DNA of 64,000 bases from Sipunculus nudus (taxonomy: Eukaryota; Annelida; Sipuncula; Golfingiida; Sipunculidae), in NCBI GenBank assembly GCA_026874595.1, contig CM049316.1:70357676-70421675 (forward strand), in the 5' to 3' direction. A program made the translations under genes and the position numbers. A model generated the notes under the pieces. That model did no database searches. It saw only the letters and a program-made list of their open reading frames with translations, and had not been told where the DNA came from. Below, piece after piece: positions 12,317 through 23,956 of this stretch (position 1 is its first letter; each line of letters starts with the position of its first letter).

Positions 12317-12737
12317 TTAAGGGGGCTTATTCCGATATCTGACGTTTATTAACTAAAGACAATCCCTTGAACCTTTTATGAAAATAAGCAAGAAAAGCCG
12401 ATTCCACCGCACAGATGTTGTTTGTTTTGTTTATATACTCGTATTCATACCAGTTTGGGGACTCGACGATCAAAGCACATCTTGTGGCAAGTCAGGCACG
12501 CCATAGTTTTCTGCATGTAACGTTGCGCAAATTGGGAGTCATTCAACCTTTGCGCATATACAACCAAAAAAATTCGGTTACGTGGTTTTCCAAACTCGGC
12601 CCATGTAACGTGTAGATAAACAAGCCCATACGTTCATCACAAAGGCGTTACAAGAACTTTTCTTACCAGGAATCAATCACAGCTCATCAATTTGTGTTCA
12701 GAGTAAGCTAGAAACTTCTACACAAAAGGTAGGTACG
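12317..12737 (+). mobile_element. TTAA-flanked MITE, copy 2 (right end decayed)
   Basis: It begins at TTAA (12317-12320) followed by GGGGGCTTATTCC. It shares internal order with copy 3, including an ATAAACAAGCCCATACGTTC segment (about 12613-12632) and an AAAGGCGTTACAAGAACTTT segment (about 12641-12660). The right terminus fades near an AGGTAGGTAC sequence without a recognisable TTAA, so the right boundary is approximate. It is more diverged than copies 3 and 4. Confidence 0.6.
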
Positions 12738-13150
12738 TAAAAAAATGAACAAATTTTTGTCTTATGGTCAACTTGGTATCAGATAAGAGCTTGTACCTAT
12801 AATGATATAAATATAGGGTATCCAAACAAGTTGTACTGGTGTTTGAAGGAGCTTTAACAAAGCTCCAGTCCATAAAGATGTGATGCAAAAGTGGGTAACT
12901 GAAATGTTTGGATGCGGCTACATGCGCAAAGGAATGCTACCACTGTCACAGGTCGGAATGAAGTTTAAACAAAAAATAATGGACAAGAAGTCTGCATTCC
13001 AAGGAATGCAAGCTTCCGCCACATGGGGGACGCAGACGGACACTCACCACAGAAGTTAGAGCATTTTTTATTAAAAAAAAACGCTCTTTGGACATTGAAA
13101 TCCTGAAGTTAATACTTTGAAATTGCCAGTGTACACAAGCATTGGAGATA
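12738..13150. other. Unassigned DNA
   Basis: No gene or repeat assigned. Confidence 0.5.
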
Positions 13151-13201
13151 ACCACTGGACACCGAAGTACTTGCCTCTCGACCGTGACCTGAACAGGTGG
13201 G
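13151..13201 (-). repeat. Dispersed repeat segment shared with 45067-45121
   Basis: CACTGGACACC and, after a short variable spacer, a 21-bp exact match centred on CGACCGTGACCTGAAC recur in inverted orientation at 45067-45121. The shared block is ~50 bp. A C15 tract follows at 13305-13319. The parent element is unknown. Confidence 0.7.
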
Positions 13202-13617
13202 CAGGCGACGTACATGGCGCATGATTGCGGGAGTTATGTTGTGAAAACACACACACACACAACCATACCTAATACTCATACACGAACGAGAAAGAACGCA
13301 TACACCCCCCCCCCCCCCCTGGCGATGGCAACAATCTAATATTCGAATGATTTCTTGTGCTTTCTAAAACGAGATTTAAGACCTGTACAGCAAGTCACAT
13401 GCACGTTTCCTCTGAGGCTATTACTGTGGCGTCGGCGGCGAAAAGACTCCGAATCTACAAATTTCATATGGCTCCGGAGAAAACAAACCCCCGTATTCAA
13501 TCACTTGGCGGGTCTAGAGGCGCAAACACCAAGAACGTTCCGGAGTGGAAGCTGTAATCCTGACAAAAATGTTGCAATCTTAAGTTTTTTTCTGAATCAC
13601 GCAAACTAAACAAAAGA
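13202..13617. other. GC-richer unassigned stretch with C15 tract
   Basis: It contains an AC run (about 13249-13262), C15 at 13305-13319, and a GC-richer block (13355-13610) that is open in two overlapping plus-strand frames. That two-frame openness is more likely a base-composition effect than coding. No family similarity is seen. Confidence 0.45.
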
Positions 13618-13633
13618 TTTTTTTTATAATATC

Positions 13634-13639
13634 TTTATT
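13634..13639 (-). promoter_or_regulatory. Poly(A) signal AATAAA (minus strand)
   Basis: Lies ~58 bp beyond the TGA of the candidate minus-strand exon, with a run of eight A's (minus-strand sense) starting 8 bases later. Confidence 0.45.
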
Positions 13640-13696
13640 TCAACAAAAGTATACCAAGAATAACAAATATAGTATTATTACATTGCATTGTAATGT

Positions 13697-14105
13697 TCAC
13701 AATCGATTGTCATCTTTCTCAGTTGGTCCCCATTTCAAATAATGGAGCTGTAATCTATCCTTCTCTTTTGCTACTCTATATTCAATATTTTTAACATAAT
13801 CTACTTTTGACTGATGAACAAAGATCTGAGCTTGTTTCAAAATGCAGACATATCCCTAATCCCCATAGATCTCTAGCTAACCAAGGCTTACTGCTTCATA
13901 ACAAAACAACATCAGTCGTAAAGAACACACACCTGCTGAATTCAGTGGCATGTATGTGTAACTACCCATTATCGTAATATTAGTTTTAGGTATTTGGCAT
14001 ACTTTTCGCGACGGATATATCACCGGGTCGTCCATCAGTACCTATACCAGTGAATCTGGCCCATGTCAACTTTGTCCATGGATAACCTGTCCCGCGTAAC
14101 TGTCC
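13697..14105 (-). CDS. Candidate two-exon 3' gene end or retrotransposon remnant, uncharacterised
   Basis: On the minus strand a good acceptor (CCCTTTCTTGCATAG) precedes an open exon at 14105-14003. It encodes a peptide including RGTGYPWTKLTWARF and DGRPGDISVAK and reaches a possible donor, AAAA|GTATGC, in phase 1. A second segment (13830-13697), entered in the matching phase after a CAAG acceptor, encodes a lysine-rich peptide including HQSKVDYVKNIEYRVAKEKD and LHYLKWGPTEKDDNRL, followed by TGA. A poly(A) signal (AATAAA, 13639-13634) and a genomic A8 (13625-13618 on the minus strand) follow within ~80 bp. Total joined length is 79 codons. The protein is unrecognised. The A-run directly after the signal also allows a retroposed 3' end. 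The splice model is my inference. Confidence 0.33.
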
Positions 14106-14278
14106 CTATGCAAGAAAGGGTAATACAGATATGAACATGGCGTTATTTTGGCGGAATATGACATGTACCTAACCCACCTACGACGCGAGAAAAAAGCTTT
14201 CGATATTGAACCAGCTTCTTTGTCCAAGGGGAAAAGTCAAGAACCTTAGACACGTTTGACCAAATGTTTATGTTATAG

Positions 14279-14638
14279 CAGGCGCGGATCCAGAATGCCC
14301 CCCCCCCCCCTGCTCCCGACCATTTTTAGGTAAATTACGCGACACTATCTACCATACTATTTTATGCTAGAAAAAAAGATATATCATAGCTGACCCCCCC
14401 CCCCCCCCCAATCTGTCATTTTTAAGTGTTTGGTTTATCTATTCATACTATATTATCTTAAAAGATATTTTCGCGTGTCACTGAAAATCAGAACTAACCG
14501 TTTTTGTGCCTTGATCAGAGCTTGAAGAATAACAAAATAGCTTGCACAGTGTATGTGTTAATATATATATATATACTCTTTTATTTCAATCCTGTATATC
14601 GAGTTATATTTTTTATGTTGGCCCAAAAGTCGCCACTG
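14279..14638. mobile_element. Possible hAT-type MITE remnant with C-tracts
   Basis: It begins CAGGCGCGGATCCAG and ends CGCCACTG, whose inverse (CAGTGGCG) resembles the start. It contains two long C runs (14298-14310 and 14394-14409) and a short TA run. CAGgGGCGGATCC-type ends with adjoining C or G tracts are a familiar layout of invertebrate hAT MITEs. No 8-bp duplication is visible, so the assignment is tentative. Confidence 0.35.
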
Positions 14639-16352
14639 ATGAAGCTTTTTAGTTTGGTGTTGAATGAGAAGCCAAAAAAATTTAATTAAATTTACTGTTT
14701 TCTAGATTACCAAAATTTCGTCGAGGAGGGCCCCCGGGCGTCCCATCAAGCAGGGCATGACCAATTTTCCAGATTATTCATAATTATTTGCTTATGAGGC
14801 GCAGATCATAAAAAAACATGATATATAAATAAATATAACACTATAAAAAATATTAAATATCATTAAAATCAGTGCCCCTAAGATTCTGGAACTCTTTTGT
14901 CCTGAAACAAGTGACAGTTTCGGAATACTCTTGAAACCCCCTTTGAGTGTTACAACCTGTGAATATATATATACAATTTTAAACCGAATACTAGTATACT
15001 GAGCACCTTTATTGCGTAAATGAACTGGTGTGTCCTCACAGGAGAAACGCTATAAAACTTTACTTTGGAAACCAGAACCCTTATAAGAAGTGTTTTTGCA
15101 CCTGCCTTGGAAAGGTCTCTTTGATTCGGGAAAACAGAACTATTACGTTGGTCCAAATCTGGTGCAATCTTTTGACACATGTATACTAAATCTCCAAGGT
15201 GTTGTTTTAAGTCCCTCCAGACAAACTTACTGAACCTTGTTTATTCATAACCGGAGTAAAAAAGTCATATTGTGTCACAAAGCAGCTATAAAATTCTAAA
15301 CTGACATTGTTTTGAGCGCAAGCCAAGATCCACACCCCAAGATCAGGAGGTTTACAGTTACCGTAGTGTCCCAAAAGATTTAGGCCATCGTACCGTAAGG
15401 ATTCCAGGGAGTCGTACCATGGAAGCGTCACGTATTTCCGGATCTGTCCACCCCGCGATAAGAATATGACTAGAATATGAAAGAAATTGTTGCACTTGTA
15501 TTTTGCGTTTTTATTTTACCGTATTTCATATTATAGAATCCTAAACTTGTATTTACATTATTGCTTTGTCCATTTACCCATCATGAATTACTGATGTATT
15601 TTGATCGATTGAATCGTAAATTTTGCAGTTACGAAAAGGGTAAAGTGTTATAAATATATAAAGTTAAAAAAATAAGGGTTGCTTCGGGTGAGCTCGGAGT
15701 GATGGCAACCAGTTTTGTTGCAACTCTTTTATCCTATCTTTTTAAAGGATAGGTGCATGGCCTGTTAGGAGCACTGTCTATTGAATGAGGATGAAGGCCA
15801 CGGTATATTTTGGTAAAAAATAAAAATATAACAGAACAGAATGTTTAGAAAATTCGTACAAGTCCCAATTACAGGATATATATCTCTGATTGAGGGATCG
15901 ATGAAATTCTTTAATTTACTCGATCAACGGCATAGGAGTGTTTTTATCAGTCTTTGTCGGTACAAAAACTTTAAATTTTAGGCTGCACAAACCCAGAATT
16001 AAAACTTAATATCTGGAGGTCACCTGCATATAATACAGTGAAGAATGCATCCATACAGTAATAATGATATATATGTCATTATTAAGCCTTCTGAATTTTA
16101 GGATTTATATGCACGGCTTACAAATAATCCGTTAAGACATCAGAGCGAATCTCTGAGGTTCCATCGATATTTGACCATTAAGCAATGAAAGTATACGGAA
16201 CATTTTTTTTTTAACTTAATATATAAAAAAAAATAGCCAGTGCAATTTCTTTCTTAAGCTCCTTCCGTTTAGGGTTTAAGGCATGGCTTTAAGGTGGCGC
16301 AGTGGATCAAATGGGTGTTGAAGGAGATTTTAAACGTATTCCTTCAATGTAT
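14639..16352. other. Unassigned AT-rich DNA
   Basis: No gene or repeat family recognised. A small palindrome (CCTATC...GATAGG around a T/A loop) lies near 15752-15774. Confidence 0.5.
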
Positions 16353-16424
16353 TGTTACAGGTATCTGTTTTCTTGTGCACAGGAGTGTTACATGTGTCTA
16401 TTGACATTCTGATTCGTGTAGCGT

Positions 16425-16430
16425 TATAAA
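16425..16430 (+). promoter_or_regulatory. TATA-like box of LTR A
   Basis: TATAAA followed by TTAGGGGCT aligns with TATATAAAGGGGCTG in copies B and C, so it is the equivalent promoter position. Confidence 0.6.
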
Positions 16431-16773
16431 TTAGGGGCTATTTAGAGCCGTGTTTAGAGCCGACAGAAAGGAAAATACCAGCGAGCACTAAGAGTATTAC
16501 TTTCTCGTCAGTTTTGGGACCTTACAGATATTTGCAGCTGTGTCAGATATTTAACGGACTTAATACAGATTTAATACGGACTGTCTCCAGTTTGCCTTTG
16601 GATTATTACTATTTACGTGGATTATTGGTGTTAAAGGAATCTTGTTGAGCTGTGACAGTGTTGGTATCCAGCTATCAAAGCCGTGGATCCGGACACTCTG
16701 GTACTGTAAATTTTATTGTTATACTGTGTAATTGTATTGATTTAGTGTATTGTAATGTAAGGATTGTTTTAAG

Positions 16774-16779
16774 AATAAA
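16774..16779 (+). promoter_or_regulatory. Poly(A) signal of LTR A
   Basis: AATAAA sits in a block (TTTTAAGAATAAATT) conserved in all three LTR copies. Confidence 0.65.
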
Positions 16780-16933
16780 TTGTAATTATTTGTTTACAAA
16801 AAACACTGACTTCTTTATTCATTCCCCTAGCCATTTTACGCTGCCAAGTGTTACATAATCCGCTTTTTTATATCCGTAACAAAATTTGTGCTCATCACGA
16901 TTATGTGATCTGTTGTTATTAGGTTCCCTAACA

Positions 16934-18715
16934 GTATATATTCCGACAATGTATATGCATTTATTCCTCTGAAAAGTATCCTCCCCAGCTGTACTAGATC
17001 CCCGGTCATGTGTATGTTGTTGACGTCGTCTATTTTGCAATTTCTGTGGGCGTCCTGTGCTATGGCTCGTAAAACAGCTCGCTCTTTGCAATCGTTTTCT
17101 AACTGATAGCTGATCCAGGAAACTGTCCTATTGCGACTGACACTAGTCTCTTCCGAGATTATACTGATTTCACAGGTCTCCTGTATAAAATGTTAATTAT
17201 GTATTTGTGACGTCAGTTACATCATGGCTGCGACGAGAGCAGCCTCTAAAAGAAATCTAAACAAATCCACTTGTATATATTTTCATAGAACTGTTTTTTT
17301 GTGAATCCTACTAAAAGTAAGGGAAATTCCATCAAAGGACGCTATAGAATAATTTTAAACATGTAAATATTTTGGTTAATAAACATGTTAATATTTTGGT
17401 TAAAATGTTTCTCTTCATTTAATTACCTGTGTTATCCTTATTTGATACAGGAACAAACTGTTATCGATATGTGTTGTTCAGCCATGTTAGGCATGCTAAA
17501 CCCACAAGATGTCATCTGCAGTGACCCCTAACCTGACTTAATAGACATTCTCTATACGGAATGTTCGCTTAATGGATTTAGGTCGAATGATACGATGGCA
17601 AGTTTCGTTATATAAACTGAAATACGAACCTGAGGTTCCGAAACGATTCTCGTGCTTCAGATAGGGGAAACGGTGTTACTTTTGTCATTTAGAGTAACGA
17701 AATATGATTTTTAATGTTCAATACAAAGGACCCGAACTCTCAACTTTAGCTATCGCCGGCAGCTGGCGCATGGGAAATTGTAAAGATCTGTTAAGCAAGC
17801 ATGATTCCAGAAAGCACACAATTCAGCAATATCTGGATTTTTAAACTCAGAAAGTCGAAATTAAGTCAATGCTTACCCCACTTTTAGGCTCGAACCCGTA
17901 TCTCCCATTGTATTAGTAGTCAGGTAAAGGTTTCGATTACCGGGATTGGACCAAGTACAATGTGTATATCACAACAGTTAACACGTTGATATCGTCAAAC
18001 GCGGTAAAAGTAATACAAATCAGGAGTGTGTTTGAGCGTGTGTTTACTGTTTCATAATAATATCCAAATCAAGTTCATTTCATCATGAAACGATTTGTTT
18101 CCATGTACCGTTTGTTGAGGGAAGTGGAAAATAACAGTAATAAATGATATTTCCTTTAAAACAGGTTTTTCTGTAAATGGACTGAACCTAATTTAAAAGA
18201 CATTAGAGCGAATATCCCATGTTCTATTGAGGTTTCATTTTTCTTCAATTCGAGCACAGGCGGGATTTAACCAGGGACCTTTACTTTATTACATGACTGG
18301 GTTTCTGAACTTTGGTGTGATATCAGAGATTGCAACGTGTCGTGAACATCAGAAACATGGCCCTGAGAATTTTCAATTTTCCGCCAGACAGTTAGAGCCT
18401 CGGTTATGATGGATGCCTTCCAGATAGACTGGTACCTGACGCTATTATATGTCCTGCTGCTCTAGGTCCATTATATCGACTGGCAAACAGACTTTTTTCC
18501 TCAGGCGAAGAAAAATACAAATTTAGGAGCAACACTGACTCCAAAACGTGTGGTGTTAGGATTTGCTTGTTTTCTCAATTTGAGTTTAAATAAAGATAGA
18601 ATACCACTCAACTTACATTTCAAAGCTGTTGGGGTGGTGTGCACTAGCTACCTTCTAATATCGGTAAAAGTAAAACTAAAAGCATGTTCTCTGTATCACC
18701 AGTTGGAGATATATT
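16934..18715. other. Unassigned DNA
   Basis: No supportable gene. A direct 24-bp duplication built on AAACATGTTAATATTTTGG lies at about 17357-17405. Near 17885 the minus strand has a box B-like GGGTTCGAGCC, but no convincing box A or cloverleaf accompanies it. Confidence 0.45.
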
Positions 18716-18958
18716 GCCTCCGCCAAGAGGGTATGCGTACATTCCCGTTCGTGTATGTGTTTGTGTGTGTTTGATTATTTACAACATAACTCAATCATGG
18801 ACGGAGTCTAATGATATTTTTAGGACATTTCGGGAATTGGCTAATGAGGAATCGATTCCATTTTGGTCACATGATCCGGATTCAGGAAAGTCATCAACGA
18901 ATAATCACAAATGTACAGTCACTTATGCACGAATGAACCTAGGAATATGGGCCGAATA
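18716..18958 (+). repeat. Dispersed repeat beginning CCTCCGCCAAG, copy 1
   Basis: CCTCCGCCAAGAGGGTATGC, then TTCCCGTTCGTGTATGTGTT and an ACAACATAACTC segment, match 44777-45012 in the same order. The CCGCCAAGGAGG...TGTTTGT...ACATAACTC layout is a widespread marine-invertebrate repeat. Apparent reading frames through it (with a CVCVCL stretch) are an artefact of the TGTGTG tract. Confidence 0.65.
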
Positions 18959-19770
18959 AGTGAAGGCAAACACGGGTTGGATCATGCCTTTATAGATAAA
19001 GTGCGTTAACAAGAAAGTTTTCTTACAATGTCTCTAGCCATGTATCCCACTTGTGTTAGGATACGCTTTTCAGAATTCAATTTTGCAACGGGGAATGCAT
19101 TTATATAGTTCAACATTTTGGTGTATTCATGCAAAAATAACTAGCAAACAAGCAAAAATGCATACAAACCGAGGTGACAACCCTGGTGGCTTCCCATGCC
19201 TTAAAAATGCGTCATATGATGCCAGTGATTTCTAGGTTATTGCATATGTCTCGTTTTATTTGCAAATGAAAAAAAACTCAGCACAGAAGAAGTTGTAAGT
19301 TTATCTGAGATGTTTATGTATCAGGTGAGGTCCAAATAATTACAAAGTTGAGTTCAAAGTTTTCAACAGAAAACTCCTTATTACTCTCATTGTGCGGGGG
19401 AGACAGACTTGACGCAGCACATGTTCAATATTTTTATTCTGTATATCTCTATCTTGACAATGACTGGAACTCCTTGTTTATATACATACAGTGGATCGCA
19501 GCTGCAGCAAACTCTCTCCACTAATTAGCCAATCAGCGATATTCTTACTCGACCAAACAGGGATGGCCGGGTATTCACAGGACCGTATAACGGCTGCTGA
19601 CTTCCAGGGGTGTTGGACTTCTGTGTGAGTAATGAAGTTGGTGCATAATATACTCTAAGTAACCTTATGACTCTCTGACGAAATCATCCACATTCATGTA
19701 CCCATCTGATCAATTATTGATATATGATATATACTTGTCAGTCTTATCACTGAATACATGAACACGTAAA

Positions 19771-19773
<3 letters not shown>
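18959..19773. other. Unassigned DNA
   Basis: No gene or repeat family recognised in this ~0.8-kb stretch between the dispersed repeat and the AT microsatellite. Confidence 0.5.

Positions 19774-19813
<40 letters not shown>
19774..19813. repeat. (AT)20 microsatellite interrupted by LTR B
   Basis: A pure AT run ends exactly where LTR B starts, and a further short AT run (20624-20632) resumes exactly where LTR B ends. The retroelement therefore inserted into the microsatellite. Confidence 0.92.
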
Positions 19814-19817
<4 letters not shown>

Positions 19818-20095
19818 ACAGGTGCTCTTTTTATTATTTGACATGGGGCGTAACTCCTGATGTGGCACTCGTGTCTGGCCGCGTATTACATTCTATGTTT
19901 AATCCGTGCTGGTTGGACTCTCGTTGTCATGTGAGCCTTGGGCTTTCACGCCTGGTCGTGGGTCACGTGATGAGCCTGGTGTGTAGAGATACACGGCGAT
20001 GTTTTCTAGAGAATTCCTGAAACGCGTGTTTACTGTTGAGTAGGACCTTATAGACTGTTCGAGCAGTGGAAAATTCCCGGCTTGGGGTGTGAAGG

Positions 20096-20103
20096 TATAT
20101 AAA
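20096..20103 (+). promoter_or_regulatory. TATA box of LTR B
   Basis: TATATAAA followed by GGGGCTG is conserved in LTR C (25775-25782). Confidence 0.75.
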
Positions 20104-20458
20104 GGGGCTGTTTTTTAGAACAGAAGGGCAGACAGAAAAGCAGATTCCAGCGGACGTAGAAGCGTGTGTCAGATTCTAAGACCTTATCCGACGAATGCGG
20201 CAATTATACATTTTCAAAGACTTTCTCCTGGATTTTATACATTTGGACTTCAGTTTATTTCTGGATGTTGCAAGAACTTTCCACTGGACTGTAATTCTCC
20301 GAGAGTTTACATTTAAAGGACTTATCGTTGTGATGGTGTTGGTATCCAGGTACTGTATCATTATCTTTCTGTTTGATTTTATTGACTTGTTGCTATAATG
20401 CTGTTTTACTGTATAATTGTATTGATTTAGTGTATTGTATTGTTAGGGTTGTTTTAAG

Positions 20459-20464
20459 AATAAA
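20459..20464 (+). promoter_or_regulatory. Poly(A) signal of LTR B
   Basis: AATAAA in the block conserved between the three LTRs. Confidence 0.7.
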
Positions 20465-20623
20465 TTATAGTTATTTGTTAACAAAAAACCACTGACTTCT
20501 TTATTCATTCCCCTAGACATTTCACGCTGCCTAGTGTTACAGAATCTGATTTGTTTTTTATCTCCATCACAAAATTTGTGTTCATCATGCATACGTGATC
20601 TGTTTATATTAGGTTCCGTAACA

Positions 20624-22301
20624 ATATATATACTTTAATTGATCAATCATATAACATATTTAATATTCAAATCATTTGGTGATCATTATATTAAGTATTT
20701 CGTTATGAATAAATATTTGGTTTAGATAATCCTTGCATAGGACTGAAACAGAATTTTCACAACTTTTCACAAAAGAAACAAAAAGGCGAGATTTTGATAA
20801 ATTATTGAAATTTCCTCATTTCTCATGGTGTCATGCGGGATTGGGTCTAGAGGACAAATGCTTTGAAGTGCTAGGCTGTAACTACCATGGACTCCAAGAC
20901 AAAACCGAGGTACCAACCGAGGAAGATTAAGGAAGGAATGCAAGAAGACAGCAAGCAAGGGAAAAGAATAGTCTGCTCAATCTAAGCACCGAAATAGAAA
21001 AGCTCAAAATGTAGAGTCTTTTGGGGAGGAATACGGACAATCAGTTTGATAAGCACGTTCAGCCATCTGAGAAATAAGCCAGATTTGCGCCTGTGATCAG
21101 AGGCAGAGAGACGGCACGCGAAGGAAGCGCTATCAATGACAACACAGATTAGGTTAGGCCGAGCGCAATATGCGAGAGACGCTGATGCCGCCGAAATAAA
21201 ATAGAAAAACCCAAATCAATACCTTAGCTTTGATTTATTATCGTGACTGTACCTGAATATGAAATATATAATTTAGTTACCAAGTGCAAAAGTCCTTTAA
21301 AACGGGTTTTTATTATTTGTTTTATTCTGCCTACATAAAGTTCATTTTAGAATAATAATGATTATAATAACACTCACGATGGAATGTTTTTAGTATACCT
21401 TGTGTACTTAGCATTTTATATTTTAATAATTTATCGCCGACCCCTCCCCCCCCCCCCCCTCCCGGTCATGCATATAGTTACAATAGGGGACGTTATTACA
21501 ATAGGGGCCGTAACATAGCATCCCATCAAGGAAAAATGCCCAAACAGGTAAGGACACAGGCCACAAATTTGTTCAATTTTTGAGATGCAAAATGAACATG
21601 TTATTACATATCTGATGCACACAACATATTGTCTACGCTTTCAAACCACGACCCACATGAGTACTTGCAGGATAATACTTTGACCTTTAAATTTTGTCGG
21701 TAACTTTTACCAATGTGTTTAATCTTCCTCTGTTAGTTTAGTTTGGCTGAACACAAATGTTTCTTAGCGAAACCATACAAACCTTACAGGCTCCATATGA
21801 CGGAAAAAATTATGGGTGGAAGTTCTTAGATCCCTAATAGTGCAGGAGCATCGATTTCAATTTTTTTATTTATTATTTCTTTTTTTTTTTTTGGCCATTT
21901 TCCCGTTGCTTGAGATCTCCAATATGGCTGATTTGCAAACGCTGGTTTATGCACAATATATTCCTAGGTCACATATTTTCACCTGATATTTATTTTGACC
22001 TTAAACGTATTCCTTACATCGTACAAGCCATAGCTTATTCCCTAATATCGCTCGGAGGGCCTTCCAATAATCGCTTGGCGCTTGTATACATCTACTTCGT
22101 ATATTTTCTGGTTGGTTCTGTGTTGATAAATACAATCCAAAGGGAAAAATTTAGCGTCATTTTGCCTCTGACAAAAGACAGTCTATAGAGATGTCGGCAT
22201 GCCATGCTTAGTAAAGACGAGAACCGCACCGTCAGTTTAGATGCGCACATTTTGGCAGTAAGACAAGGCCAGACGGGCTACAGGTACGCTGTCACTTAAA
22301 A
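20624..22301. other. Unassigned DNA with GC-richer block and C14 tract
   Basis: A GC-richer block at about 20780-21215 reads like heavily stop-riddled coding sequence in several frames. It gives short K/R/E-rich peptides, but no frame is intact and no family is recognised. Lying just after LTR B, it could be a decayed insertion. A C14 tract occurs at 21446-21459. The frame at 21910-22188 (+) is hydrophobic and unsupported. Confidence 0.4.
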
Positions 22302-22425
22302 TAAACCTGCCCAATCGTTATATATGTTTGTACTTTCTAACAACACCTACCTTGCGCTATATAAAGTAAACCTGCCCAATTGTAAGATATGTTTGTACTT
22401 TCTAACAACACCTACCTTTTCCTAT
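22302..22425 (+). repeat. 65-bp tandem duplication
   Basis: The block starting TAAACCTGCCCAAT at 22302 is repeated from 22367 with few differences. Both units contain TTTGTACTTTCTAACAACAC. This is two copies of a 65-bp unit, the second slightly truncated. Confidence 0.88.
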
Positions 22426-23894
22426 GAAAATCACGGTGTAACTCAGCATTTTGGTAAAACCCCTTAAACGTTTGATGAATTTCTTACATGAATACAATAT
22501 GTACTGAACAAGAGCCAATTCGTATTCTACACAAGAAATGCCTTGTAACTAAAATGATGGATTTATACTTTAGTAGGTGAGTTTGCATGTGGTTTCGCAC
22601 TGTGTTCATTCATAAATCGTAGGCTAATGTAAAGATAACCAGCTGTTTACAGTGCAGTGAATTCCCCGTATGACTTGTGTCACGATTATGCTTACCAGTC
22701 CAATATAAACCCCTACTGAATCGCACTGAAAACCCATCAAACAGGGATGAAGATGTATCTTTATGTCACTGATAGCGCTCGGTATAGGTTTATTTCTATT
22801 TTCCTTCTAATTTTGTCTGAATTTTGTCAGGAACTATTACTTTCCAGGAGTCAACTCGGTGTTACATGCAAATGCCCAGTAAAATAACGTGCTAAACTTA
22901 ACTGGTTATATTTAACCTTCCCTCAAAGACCCTACAACATGAACACACGCACGGATAGGAATTTTCGTAATATCACATTGAATACCAATTTATAGAGCAT
23001 ACATCCGCCTTGTGGAAGGTTCATACCAGAACATACAACACTCGTGATGTGACATATACACAAGCATTTAAAAAACTATACCTCACTAAGTTTTTTAAAC
23101 ATGAGAACATTGAGGAATATGATTATTATGCGGAAATACAGTGTACAACAGGCACGCAATTGTATTACCGTCAATACTGGCAAAATGCCCTAGCTCTGAA
23201 AAGCAAGAAAAAGACGCAGTACCAGTGTACATCAGTACTAACATAAAATATGTTCGTATGGTCGTCCGTCTCTGTGCGTAAGGTAATCACAGTCACCGTG
23301 CGGCTCTCTATGACACTATTGATCGTTGGGATGTTGAGGTGATAGCTCGCCGGAGCTGATTCTACGGGCGGACCGTCCCGTCGCTAGCGTCGCTTAGTAT
23401 TCAGTAACGCCAGTGCCTTGGTAGTACTTCATCCCGCTTTATGCCGCGTTAGCTTTACACACACATACATACATACATAACGACGTGCGCTGACCGTCCA
23501 TAGACATTCTCCAAACATAGGATTATCTGTTATCATTATATTCAAGGTCTGCCTTTGGGCTCAAGCGCAATGATTTTTCCTCTGCGTCCAGTTTGGTCTA
23601 CACATCTCATTGGTACACTTACTTGACCGAACGTACAACTGCATAAGAGGAAATCAACTGCACAGGGAAGCGAAGAGCAAACAGTCTGACAAAGGAAGGC
23701 TAAAGGTAAGTTGTCTAATCTTATTGTATATGCTGTTAAGAAATATAAACTTTGTAAACGCAAAGCAATCAAAGGATTTTCTTTATTTTTAATAGTTTAA
23801 TAGTTTCTTTTATCTCTGTCACAAATAACTTTACCTTCCAAGAACTTAATGTTGTAAGAGTTTCCAACTTGGTATTTAAATATAAGGATTGCAT

Positions 23895-23898
<4 letters not shown>
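22426..23898. other. Unassigned DNA
   Basis: No gene or repeat recognised. A CpG-containing, GC-richer patch spans about 23260-23460 and ends in a short CATA run. Confidence 0.5.

Positions 23899-23954
<56 letters not shown>
23899..23954. repeat. (GA)28 microsatellite
   Basis: Uninterrupted GA dinucleotides over 56 bp. Confidence 0.97.

Positions 23955-23956
<2 letters not shown>

Larger units (their letters stand above)
16353..16933 (+). mobile_element. Solo LTR, copy A (581 bp)
   Basis: It starts TGTTACAGG and ends GGTTCCCTAACA, giving the TG...CA termini and short inverted ends of an LTR. It is flanked by the 4-bp duplication GTAT (16349-16352 and 16934-16937). A TATA-like element (TATAAATTAGGGGCT, from 16425) and a poly(A) signal (AATAAA, 16774-16779) divide it into U3-R-U5. 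From about 16700 it is closely similar to copies B and C. Its U3 is about 230 bp shorter and otherwise diverged, so it is an older or distinct subfamily. There is no internal coding region or partner LTR in the window. Confidence 0.85.
19814..20623 (+). mobile_element. Solo LTR, copy B (810 bp)
   Basis: It starts TGTTACAGGTGCTC and ends GGTTCCGTAACA. The 4-bp target duplication is ATAT (19810-19813 and 20624-20627), in an AT repeat and so individually uninformative. The U3 carries a GGTCACGTGA E-box-like site (about 19962-19971) and the TATA box TATATAAAGGGGCTG (20096). A poly(A) signal (AATAAA, 20459-20464) lies ~360 bp further on, and U5 follows. It is very similar to copy C along its whole length. 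It lacks adjacent primer-binding site, gag-pol or second LTR, as expected after LTR-LTR recombination. A Ty3/gypsy or BEL parent is plausible but cannot be told from the LTR. Confidence 0.88.

Noticed and set aside
13355-13609. Protein-coding exon on the plus strand
   Set aside because: Two overlapping frames are open at once in a GC-richer patch, which is better explained by composition; no homology recognised.
17860-17960. tRNA or SINE on the minus strand
   Set aside because: A box B-like GGGTTCGAGCC is present, but no convincing box A, stem pairing or A-rich tail accompanies it.
18716-18958. Coding exon with a CVCVCL peptide
   Set aside because: The frame derives from a TGTGTG tract inside a dispersed repeat that recurs at 44.78 kb.
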